From: an uncultured Bacteroidales bacterium
GTDB lineage: Bacteria > Bacteroidota > Bacteroidia > Bacteroidales > Muribaculaceae
Assembly (NCBI GenBank): GCA_902776955.1
Contig: CACYSG010000029.1
Location: 1-36,017 of the forward strand
DNA: 36,017 nucleotides
Direction: 5' to 3'
This document shows, piece after piece, positions 1 through 7,555 of this stretch. The translations under genes were made by a program, and so were the position numbers. The notes beneath the pieces are model-generated. The model ran no database searches, had not been told where the DNA came from, and was given only the letters and a program-made list of their open reading frames with translations. Numbering within the stretch: position 1 is the first letter of the stretch; each line of letters starts with the position of its first letter.

Positions 1-4
1 GACA

Positions 5-64
5 GTACCCGTGGTGATGCTGACTCTCTCGCTACGCTCGTTCGCCAGCATTACCACGGGTTAC
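5..64. repeat. Palindromic hairpin element, copy 1
   Basis: Arms at 7-22 and 46-61 (ACCCGTGGTGATGCTG against CAGCATTACCACGGGT) pair almost perfectly around a loop at 23-45. Read on the minus strand, the loop contains CGAGCGTAGCGAG. The same arms and a very similar loop recur at 34404-34456, so this is a dispersed intergenic element of REP type and not a simple terminator: no T-tract follows. It lies next to a 57-bp tandem repeat. No protein-coding signal was seen here. Confidence 0.75.
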
Positions 65-70
65 TCAAAT

Positions 71-257
71 GGCCGCCCTTCGGGCGTCTACCTCGCCCAA
101 TCCTGCCAACACACGGGCTACCCGGATGACTGCCCTTCGGGCGTCTACCTCGCCCATTCCTGCCTACACACGGGCTACCCGGATGGTCGCCCTCCGGGCG
201 TCTACCTCGCCCATTCCTGCCTACACACGGGCTACCCGGATGGTCGCCCTCCGGGCG
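71..257. repeat. 57-bp tandem repeat, about 3.3 copies
   Basis: Three full 57-bp units lie at 84-140, 141-197 and 198-254. Units 2 and 3 are identical, and unit 1 differs at a few positions. A partial unit precedes at 71-83. Each unit carries a small hairpin of the type GCCCTTCGGGC. Because 57 is a multiple of three, a reading frame stays open through it and gives a repetitive Thr/Ala/Arg-rich peptide, but there is no start context or family resemblance, so I treat it as non-coding. Between 258 and 420 I see only small hairpins, for example TCGGCCGTTAGGCCGA at 286-301. Confidence 0.8.
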
Positions 258-424
258 TTTTGCCTAGATATTGAGGTTTATTTCTCGGCCGTTAGGCCGA
301 TTTAAACTGTGTCAAGTGGAGTTTTGCAACGGCCTCGTGGCCCCGGCAGTTATCCGGTGTGTGGAAATTCAGTCCTAAGAGGGTCCGATGGTGATAAAAT
401 GTCAAAATTGCGGGGCTAAAATTT

Positions 425-453
425 TTGTTTTATCAATAAAATTGCTATATTTG
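425..453 (+). promoter_or_regulatory. Bacteroidetes-type promoter of the 493 gene
   Basis: TTG at 425-427 (within TTTTTG) and TATATTTG at 446-453 match the Bacteroidetes primary sigma consensus of a -33 TTG and a -7 TAnnTTTG, with an 18-nt spacer. Transcription would begin near 460, giving a leader of about 30 nt that is AT-rich and has no Shine-Dalgarno sequence, as is usual in this phylum. Confidence 0.7.
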
Positions 454-492
454 CGACAAAAATACTATTAACTTTATTAAAACTGAAAGAAT

Positions 493-3400
493 ATGATGAA
501 ACGACTACTTTTTAAACTGTTTACCCTTGCGGCTGTCTTGTCGACGCTGCAGGCGAGTGCCGCCATGTCTAGTGATACGTTCGGCGATCAGGATATTACC
601 AGCAGTCTCCAGATGACTGATGGTGGCGGCGAATCCAATCAGTTCAGTAGTGACATGAATCATACGTTAGGCGCTCTCACCGATGATGCTGAGTATGATT
701 TCCTGTACTGGAATCTCAAGTTTGTCATTACGAGTTCCACCACGGTCATGTGCATCGGACCGGCGACAGCGCCTAACGGAAGCTGGGTAATTCCCAACAT
801 TGCCAACGGTTACAGGGTTACCGAAATTGGTAGAGAGGCCTTCCTTGAGTGCTATAATCTCACGGGTATAATCCTGGGAGATTATGTCGAGACGATTGGG
901 TCATATGCTTTCTATGAATGTAGCGCTTTGAAGCAAGTGGATCTTGCCAATGTCCAAACTATTCAGCCTTGTGCCTTCGGTGAATGTGTTGCCCTGAAGT
1001 CGGTTAAGCTGCCTTCCAGTCTGACCTACCTTGGCCATTATGCATTTGGATACAGTGGATTAACTTCTGTTTCCATTCCCTCCACGTTGTTGAACTTTGA
1101 TAGGAACCCGTTCTACAACTGCCCGTGGTTGACCGAAATCAATGTGAGCAGCAACCACCCATACTACTGTTCGGTAGACGGTGTCGTGTTCAGGAAGGAC
1201 ATGACCAGACTGATCATTTATCCCGCCGGCAAGAACAATGCATCTTACATCATTCCCGAGAGTGTGACCTCCCTTGCCTCCCACTCATTCGGATATAGTA
1301 AATTGCACCAAGTGACTTTGCCTTCACGGGTGACCCAGGTGCCCTATCTGGGTTTTGGCTACAATGAATCGCTGACCCGTATAACTTGTCTTGCCCAAAC
1401 GCCACCTACCGTTGAAACCTATGGATTCACGGGGACGAATGATAATGCGGGCATCATCGTCGTCGTGCCCAGGGATTGCAAGAGCAGCTATGAGTCGGCT
1501 GACGTTTGGCGGGACTTCCCCACTATCCAGGAGCAGAATTACGACTTTGAGAAGGACGGCATCTATTACAACATCACGGGCGAGAATACCGTCGAGGTGA
1601 CCTTCAGCAACGATGAGGGTGGCAGTTACAGCGGTACGGTTACCATCCCCGAGACCGTGGAGTATGCCAATAAGGAGTTCACTGTCACGTCTATTGGCTG
1701 GACGGCATTCTACAAGTGTCATGACTTGACTCATGTCAACCTGCCCTCGACATTGACCCGTATCGGTGTCTATGCCTTCTATGACTGCTATAACCTGGAT
1801 AATGTGACGATTCCCAAGAGTGTTACCGAGATTGAAACCTATGCCTTCTGCCTGTGCTCGGGCGAAAATTTCACCGAGGTGGTCATTCCCGAGAATGTCA
1901 CCTATGTCAACTACGGGGCGTTCTACGGTTGCACCAACCTGGAAAAGGTGACCATCGGTGGCCACGTCAATGTCATGGGCCAGAATGTTTTCTATTCCTG
2001 CCCGTCGCTCTCCAAGGTCATCTGCCAAGCCAACACGCCGCCCACAATCCAGAGCACCACCTTCACCTCTAGTCACTACAGCAGCGTGCAGCTGTTCGTG
2101 TCCCCGTCGAGTAAGTCGGCCTATCAGGCAGCCAACTATTGGAAGAACTTCACGAACATCTCGACGATGCACTACGACTTTGAGAAGGATGGTGTCTTCT
2201 ACAACATCCTCAGCATCAATCCCCCAACGGTCACGGTGACCTACATGACCAGCGACTACGACAGCTATAGCGGTGATGTGATCATTCCCGCTACCGTGGA
2301 GCACAATGGTTTGACTTATACCGTGACGTCCATCGGCTCGAATGCGTTCCGTAACAGCAAAGGCTTGACCTCGGTAACGCTGCCCAACACCATCACGACG
2401 ATCAACGCCTATGCCTTCGCCCACTGCGAGGGCCTTACCGGCGTGGTCATCCCCAATTCGGTCCGGAGCATTGGCTCCGATGCCTTCTGGGTATGTACTA
2501 AATTGACCGATGTGGTTGTCCCCAACTCGGTACAGACCATCGGCACTGATGCCTTCCGCAACTGTTCGGCTCTGAAGCGAATAGTGATTGGCAAGAATGT
2601 GACCTCGATAGGCTCGACCTGCTTCCTCTATAACTTCAATCTCTCCGAAGTCATCTGCTTGTCACCGACACCTCCCACGGTGAGCAATGCTCAATACTTC
2701 TTCAGTTACTATGACAGCGTCACGGTGAGGGTACCCTATGACTCTCATGATGCCTACCGCAACGCGGCAGCCTGGAGCCAAGTGGCCCACATCGTCAGCA
2801 TCAAGCCTGTGCAACAGGTCACTGTGGGCGACGTGAATGCCGACGGTGAGGTCAACATCACCGACGTGACCGTTCTCATCAACTGCGTGCTTCAGGATAG
2901 CGCGCCCGAGAACAGCGCGGGAGCCGACGTCAATGGCGATGGCGAAATCAACATCACCGACGTGACCCTGCTCATCGCCAACGTGCTCGGCGGGGACAGC
3001 GGGGCAGGCATTTCCAGCGATAACAATAAGACGGTGATGGTCTACTACCTGATTGACGGTATCCCCTTCACGATGGTCAATGTCGAGGGCGGCACCTTCA
3101 TGATGGGACATGAGGGAGTCAGCGTTGCGATGCCCATCCATCAGGTGACGGTCTCGGACTACAGCATCGGCGAGACCGAGGTGACTCAGGGCCTGTGGCA
3201 GGCCGTGATGGGCAGCAACCCGAGCTATTTCCAGAGCAGTATCGATCTGCCTGTCGAGAACATGAACTGGTATGACTGCCAGGCGTTTGCCTCGAAGCTC
3301 AGCGAGTTGACGGGAATGTACTTCCGCCTGCCCACCGAGGCCGAGTGGGAATTCGCTGCCCGTGGCGGCAACAAGAGCCAGGGCTATACTTATCCCGGCA

Positions 3401-4407
3401 GCAACAATGTGGCCGAGGTGGCATGGTATTACAACAACTCGGGTAATAAGACCCATGTTGTCGCTACCAAGGCGCCTAACGAGTTGGGCCTGTATGACAT
3501 GAGCGGCAACGTGTGGGAGTGGTGTCAGGACATCTGGGGCTCGTACACCAGCGCGTCCCAGGTCGATCCTCAAGGTGCCGCTAGCGGTGACGATAGGGTG
3601 TGCCGCAGTGCCGCCTTTAACCGTACCCTTAGTAACTGGTTCGAGTGTGGTGGCCGCACCTTTGATGACCCCAATATCAGATACAATGACTCGGGTATGC
3701 GTCTGGCCTGTGGCGCCAACGGCGAGGTGTCGATTTACAACGATGGCAATATGGTCAACGACCACTTGTTCGTGCGTATGGGCGACACCGACAATGAGGT
3801 GACCATCAGCGAGACCGGAACGACGCGTGTGGCCTTCTGGCTCGATGATGACCAGATTTACACCAACACTGCAGTACAAGCGCTCACGCCTCAGGCCTAT
3901 AATTCCAATGGCGACCCGTACAACGAGATCACCTACAACAGTATGCAATTTGACCTGTATGTGCCTCAAAATCTTGAGATTGATTCCAATGAAAGAGCGT
4001 ACTTCATCTCCGGTGGTGTGCGTATGCCCAGCAGCGCTATACTCTACGTTGGTAAAATCGATGAAACCAAGGTTATTGAAGGAGTGTATTATGACCGATA
4101 TGTAGTATTGGTTTATAACTCAAGAAATTTCGGCACTCACTTCTCGGGCAGCAATCCTGCCGATTATGACCAGGGCGGCGCGATGAAGAAAAACGATGGG
4201 CCGCTGTTTTATATCGATTTCAAGAGGGTTCCTCACATGGCCACTCCCGATGGCGACCAGCAGATCATCATTGCCAACACGCTGTTCAACATTCAGGAAA
4301 CCTTTGGTTCAGAGTGGACTTCAAGTATCAAATTTATCTACGGCACTGGCGGCAACAATGCGTCGCCGCGCTTCCAAAAGTACGTCCGCGTGAAGGTTAA
4401 GCGTTAG
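493..4407 (+). CDS. Secreted BspA-type LRR protein with dockerin, FGE-like and C-terminal beta-sandwich modules
   Basis: A 1304-residue exported protein. Residues 1-24 form a signal peptide ending in a small-residue run. Three blocks of BspA-type leucine-rich repeats (pattern IPxSVTxIGxxAFxxCxxL) cover roughly 75-330, 385-560 and 600-780; such repeats usually bind host or matrix ligands. A dockerin-like pair of calcium loops (GDVNADGEVNITDVT, then ADVNGDGEINITDVT) sits at about 779-834. It is followed by a formylglycine-generating-enzyme/SUMF1-like lectin-type fold at about 861-1075 (GGTFMMG, RLPTEAEWEFAARGG, YDMSGNVWEW). The usual RVxRGGSW segment reads DRVCRSAAF, so catalysis is doubtful. 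The C-terminal 1086-1304 looks like a beta-sandwich, possibly cohesin-like. Own promoter upstream. The domain calls are firm except for the last one; the ligand is unknown. Confidence 0.85.
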   Translation: MMKRLLFKLFTLAAVLSTLQASAAMSSDTFGDQDITSSLQMTDGGGESNQFSSDMNHTLGALTDDAEYDFLYWNLKFVITSSTTVMCIGPATAPNGSWVIPNIANGYRVTEIGREAFLECYNLTGIILGDYVETIGSYAFYECSALKQVDLANVQTIQPCAFGECVALKSVKLPSSLTYLGHYAFGYSGLTSVSIPSTLLNFDRNPFYNCPWLTEINVSSNHPYYCSVDGVVFRKDMTRLIIYPAGKNNASYIIPESVTSLASHSFGYSKLHQVTLPSRVTQVPYLGFGYNESLTRITCLAQTPPTVETYGFTGTNDNAGIIVVVPRDCKSSYESADVWRDFPTIQEQNYDFEKDGIYYNITGENTVEVTFSNDEGGSYSGTVTIPETVEYANKEFTVTSIGWTAFYKCHDLTHVNLPSTLTRIGVYAFYDCYNLDNVTIPKSVTEIETYAFCLCSGENFTEVVIPENVTYVNYGAFYGCTNLEKVTIGGHVNVMGQNVFYSCPSLSKVICQANTPPTIQSTTFTSSHYSSVQLFVSPSSKSAYQAANYWKNFTNISTMHYDFEKDGVFYNILSINPPTVTVTYMTSDYDSYSGDVIIPATVEHNGLTYTVTSIGSNAFRNSKGLTSVTLPNTITTINAYAFAHCEGLTGVVIPNSVRSIGSDAFWVCTKLTDVVVPNSVQTIGTDAFRNCSALKRIVIGKNVTSIGSTCFLYNFNLSEVICLSPTPPTVSNAQYFFSYYDSVTVRVPYDSHDAYRNAAAWSQVAHIVSIKPVQQVTVGDVNADGEVNITDVTVLINCVLQDSAPENSAGADVNGDGEINITDVTLLIANVLGGDSGAGISSDNNKTVMVYYLIDGIPFTMVNVEGGTFMMGHEGVSVAMPIHQVTVSDYSIGETEVTQGLWQAVMGSNPSYFQSSIDLPVENMNWYDCQAFASKLSELTGMYFRLPTEAEWEFAARGGNKSQGYTYPGSNNVAEVAWYYNNSGNKTHVVATKAPNELGLYDMSGNVWEWCQDIWGSYTSASQVDPQGAASGDDRVCRSAAFNRTLSNWFECGGRTFDDPNIRYNDSGMRLACGANGEVSIYNDGNMVNDHLFVRMGDTDNEVTISETGTTRVAFWLDDDQIYTNTAVQALTPQAYNSNGDPYNEITYNSMQFDLYVPQNLEIDSNERAYFISGGVRMPSSAILYVGKIDETKVIEGVYYDRYVVLVYNSRNFGTHFSGSNPADYDQGGAMKKNDGPLFYIDFKRVPHMATPDGDQQIIIANTLFNIQETFGSEWTSSIKFIYGTGGNNASPRFQKYVRVKVKR

Positions 4408-4416
4408 TAACCTCTC

Positions 4417-4490
4417 CAGAGCCGATGCCCCCCTGGACGTCGCCCCACGAGACATCAGGGGGAGGCATTTAGGGGGGCATCAGTGCTCTG
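4417..4490 (+). repeat. Hairpin with one left arm and two alternative right arms
   Basis: GATGCCCCCCT at 4424-4434 pairs perfectly with AGGGGGGCATC at 4471-4481, extended by CAGAG at 4417-4421 against CTCTG at 4486-4490. The same left arm can instead pair with CAGGGGGAGGCAT at 4456-4468. The structure lies between the stop of the first LRR gene and the start of the second. It may end the first transcript or stabilise its 3' end, or it may be a REP-type element. No TAnnTTTG promoter is obvious between it and 4539, so the second gene may be read through from the first. Confidence 0.6.
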
Positions 4491-4538
4491 ATAAAAAACG
4501 AAATACAATATCAATATAAACATTAAAACAGATTTGTT

Positions 4539-7238
4539 ATGAAAAAGACATTACTTCTCCTGGTGGCGGTGATGATGGCATCAATGGCAGCGCGTGCCGA
4601 CTTGCTCATCAATGAGACCACCTTCCCTGACGCGAACTTCCGCGCCTACATGATGAGCGAGTATCCCAGCGGTGTCATCCCTTCGATAGATCTCATCATG
4701 CGCACCGAGCTGAACCTGAGTAGCAAACAGATTTCGGATGCTACCGGTATCAAACACTTCCGCAATCTGACTCATCTTGATTTATACAGTAATAATCTGT
4801 CATCGATTGATGTGAGCCAGAATACCAAGTTGACTTATCTCAACGTGGGTTACAACCATCTGACTACAATCGATGTTTCCAACAACAGGGACTTGGAGGA
4901 GCTATATTGTCAGAGCAATCAGTTCACCACGCTCCAGATTACCGATATGCCCCGGCTCAGGACATTCTGGGTGTTCAAGAACCCTTTGTTGACGGGTCTT
5001 TACTGTTGGCGTAACGTATTGACCAGTCTCGACGTGAACAATTGCCCTGAGTTAATACAACTCAAGTGTTACAACAATGCCGATTTGAACAAGATCTATG
5101 GCCTGGCCGGTTGCACCAAACTGACGTGGCTGGACTGTGAGGATTGCTCATTCACTACCTTGCCCGAACTCAGCAGCCTGACCAACCTGGAAACGCTCCT
5201 GGTGGGCAACAACTACTTTACCTCACTGGATGTGTCGCAGCATTATCATCTCAAGTCGCTCTATTCGGCTGGTAACACCAGCTTGACCGAACTCAACTGC
5301 GGTCAGTGCCAGCTGACCACTCTCAGAATCACGAACTGTACCGCCCTGACCAATCTGTATTGCTATGGGAATCGCAACCTTGAGACGATCACGGGTTTAG
5401 CCACTTGCACAGCGCTCGAGAGATTATCGTGTTACAGCTGTTCGTTTTCCAGCCTTGATGAGCTGCAGAACATGGAGAATCTGCAGACCCTCGTCTGCTC
5501 GGATAACAAACTCGTCACACTCTCGCTCACCGAATTGCCTAACCTGTGGCAGATCTGGGTTGACGATAATGAGTTGCTCACCAGTCTGGAGTGCAATCGC
5601 AATGACTTGACCTCGCTCAACGTGACCAACTGTACCGCCTTGACTTCGCTGGATTGTATTTTGAACCACAACCTGCCCGAAATCATGGGTCTGGAAACTT
5701 GCAGCGCCATGACAATGTTGAATTGTATCGATTGTTCCTTGACCGACTTGAGCAGCGTGGCCAATATGCCCAACTTGCAATACCTCTACTGCACCGATAA
5801 TCAATTGACCTCACTCGATGTCTCAAGCAACAATCAGCTGGTCTATCTGCATTGCTACAATAATGATTTGACCTCGCTCAACGTGACGGGATGCACAGCA
5901 TTGACCAACCTGCAATGCTATGATAACGAAAACCTGCCCGAAATCACGGGTTTGGAAACTTGCACAGCGATGATCTTCCTGGACTGCGAGAATTGTGCGC
6001 TCACCAGCCTGCCCTTGTCCGGCATGAACAATCTGGTACAGTTGCTTTGCCGTTTCAACCAGTTCGAAACTCTTCAGGTGAACGATAAACCCAATCTGAC
6101 CGTTCTGCTGGTCTCGGACAACCCGTTGCTTGAGAATTTAGAATGTTATAGTTGTGCCTTGACCGTATTGGACTTGTCCGATTGCCCGTCACTCTATTAC
6201 CTTGATTGTTCTGAGAACCAGTTGAGTAGCTTGGATGTCAGCGACAGGCCATCTCTCTATTACCTTGATTGTTCTGATAACCAGCTGAGTAGCTTGGATA
6301 TCAGTCAGTGTCCCGAGCTTTATTACCTCTTGTGCAACAGAAATCAGTTGAGTGAGATAGACCTCAGTGGCACTAAAGTGAGCCTGCTCTGGTGCAACTC
6401 CAACCAATTGACAAGCTTGGACTTGAGCCCTTGTCCCGACAGCTTCTATTCCCTGGATTGCCGCCAGAACCAGATATCCGGAAGCTTTGACTTCGCCAAC
6501 TTCCCGGATATGTATCAGCTCTATTGCAGTTATAACCAGATTACCGAGTTGAAGAATCTCACCAACCATGCCAGCCTAATAGATATTAATTGCCATGCCA
6601 ATGAATTGACCAGTCTGGACGCTAGCGGCTGCAGCAATCTTCAGACCATCGCTTGTGCGGGTAACCACCTCAGCGAGCTGCGTGCCGATAATTGCCCCTC
6701 GTTATTGACGTTGCAGATCTATTACAACAAGATAAAAGCGCCCAAAATGGGACAGTTGGTCGCTGATCTGCCCACCCGGTCAGCGGATAAAATGGGCATC
6801 ATGTATGTAATCGGTAACTATGACGGATTTTATGAAGAGGCTAACGTCATCACTGTTCCTCAGGTCAACGAGGCTACTTCCAAGTACTGGAATGTTGTGC
6901 ACTATGTTAATAATTCAGGATGGCAGCCCTATGCCGGCAGTGAATTCCTGCCGGGTGACCTGAACAATGACGGCGTCGTGAATGTGACCGACGTGACGAT
7001 TCTGGTCAACATTCTTGCCAACGGCAATCCCACCGTCGACGAGTACCCCACCGCCGACGTCAACGGCAGCGGGGATATCAGTATCACCGATGTGACCATA
7101 TTGATCAACCAGGTGTTGAACAATGCCCAAAAGGCGCCTCAACCGGTGACCAAGGGCGGCGGCAACATGGTCAAGAATGAACTGTTCACCGACGGTGACG
7201 GCCCCGTCTTCCTGGAACGCAAACCCATCCGCCGTTAA
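4539..7238 (+). CDS. Secreted leucine-rich-repeat protein with dockerin-like module
   Basis: An 899-residue exported protein with a signal peptide at about 1-20 (ends MAARA). Residues 25-730 are almost entirely leucine-rich repeats of the LTxLDVxxCxxLxxLxC type, with Cys and Asn ladders; this differs from the BspA-type repeats of the preceding gene. A dockerin-like pair of calcium loops (GDLNNDGVVNVTDVT and ADVNGSGDISITDVT) lies at about 806-862. The last 30 residues are short and basic. They begin GNMVKNELF and continue GDGPVFLERK, resembling the start (GNMVNDHLF) and an internal strand (DGPLFYIDFKR) of the preceding protein's C-terminal module, as if most of that module had been deleted. 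The likely role is surface binding; the ligand is unknown. Confidence 0.85.
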   Translation: MKKTLLLLVAVMMASMAARADLLINETTFPDANFRAYMMSEYPSGVIPSIDLIMRTELNLSSKQISDATGIKHFRNLTHLDLYSNNLSSIDVSQNTKLTYLNVGYNHLTTIDVSNNRDLEELYCQSNQFTTLQITDMPRLRTFWVFKNPLLTGLYCWRNVLTSLDVNNCPELIQLKCYNNADLNKIYGLAGCTKLTWLDCEDCSFTTLPELSSLTNLETLLVGNNYFTSLDVSQHYHLKSLYSAGNTSLTELNCGQCQLTTLRITNCTALTNLYCYGNRNLETITGLATCTALERLSCYSCSFSSLDELQNMENLQTLVCSDNKLVTLSLTELPNLWQIWVDDNELLTSLECNRNDLTSLNVTNCTALTSLDCILNHNLPEIMGLETCSAMTMLNCIDCSLTDLSSVANMPNLQYLYCTDNQLTSLDVSSNNQLVYLHCYNNDLTSLNVTGCTALTNLQCYDNENLPEITGLETCTAMIFLDCENCALTSLPLSGMNNLVQLLCRFNQFETLQVNDKPNLTVLLVSDNPLLENLECYSCALTVLDLSDCPSLYYLDCSENQLSSLDVSDRPSLYYLDCSDNQLSSLDISQCPELYYLLCNRNQLSEIDLSGTKVSLLWCNSNQLTSLDLSPCPDSFYSLDCRQNQISGSFDFANFPDMYQLYCSYNQITELKNLTNHASLIDINCHANELTSLDASGCSNLQTIACAGNHLSELRADNCPSLLTLQIYYNKIKAPKMGQLVADLPTRSADKMGIMYVIGNYDGFYEEANVITVPQVNEATSKYWNVVHYVNNSGWQPYAGSEFLPGDLNNDGVVNVTDVTILVNILANGNPTVDEYPTADVNGSGDISITDVTILINQVLNNAQKAPQPVTKGGGNMVKNELFTDGDGPVFLERKPIRR

Positions 7239-7248
7239 TGACTCGAGG

Positions 7249-7424
7249 CGGTGTGTCATCATTGCAACTAGGTAAATATAACCGTGCTGTCGCACGGGAA
7301 ATTAAACAAATTTTTAAATTAAAATTAATATTCTATTTATATTAATAAAATTTTAATAATTAATTTGTTTAATTTCCCGCCCGCAGGGCGGTTATAGTTC
7401 TAGCCTTTGAATGATGACGCACCG
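7249..7424. mobile_element. 176-bp imperfect palindrome, MITE-like
   Basis: The two halves of this non-coding element are reverse complements over most of their length. The outer ends CGGTGTGTCATCATT and AATGATGACGCACCG pair with one mismatch. Further in, TATAACCG pairs with CGGTTATA, and CGGGAAATTAAACAAATT with AATTTGTTTAATTTCCCG. The centre, near 7336, is very AT-rich. It begins just after the stop of the 4539 gene. It could act as a strong terminator, but its length and terminal inverted repeats fit a miniature inverted-repeat element. No flanking target duplication is clear to me. It has no open reading frame of its own. Confidence 0.6.
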
Positions 7425-7514
7425 TCAACTTCCTGCGGCTTCTAACCAATGCGTTTTTTACCGGAGCTAATGATAAAAAACGGGATGAAAAGCTGATGGT
7501 TGTTAAGTTTTTCA

Positions 7515-7522
7515 TATCTTTG
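7515..7522 (+). promoter_or_regulatory. -7 box upstream of the 7556 amidase gene
   Basis: TATCTTTG matches the Bacteroidetes -7 consensus TAnnTTTG and lies 33 nt before the ATG at 7556. I do not see a well-spaced TTG -33 element: the nearest, at 7500-7502, is only 12 nt upstream. The assignment therefore rests on the -7 box and its position. Confidence 0.5.
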
Positions 7523-7555
7523 CCTGTTAAAACGTAATTTCAATGACAAAGTGAT

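Noticed and set aside
11-305. Overlapping open frames of 78 and 87 residues across the 57-bp repeat
   Set aside because: They exist only because the repeat length is a multiple of three; there is no start context, no family resemblance, and the DNA is dominated by hairpins.
3073-3718. True formylglycine-generating enzyme activity in the 493 product
   Set aside because: The usual RGGSW segment and its cysteine arrangement are not preserved and the domain is embedded in a secreted LRR protein with no sulfatase gene nearby.
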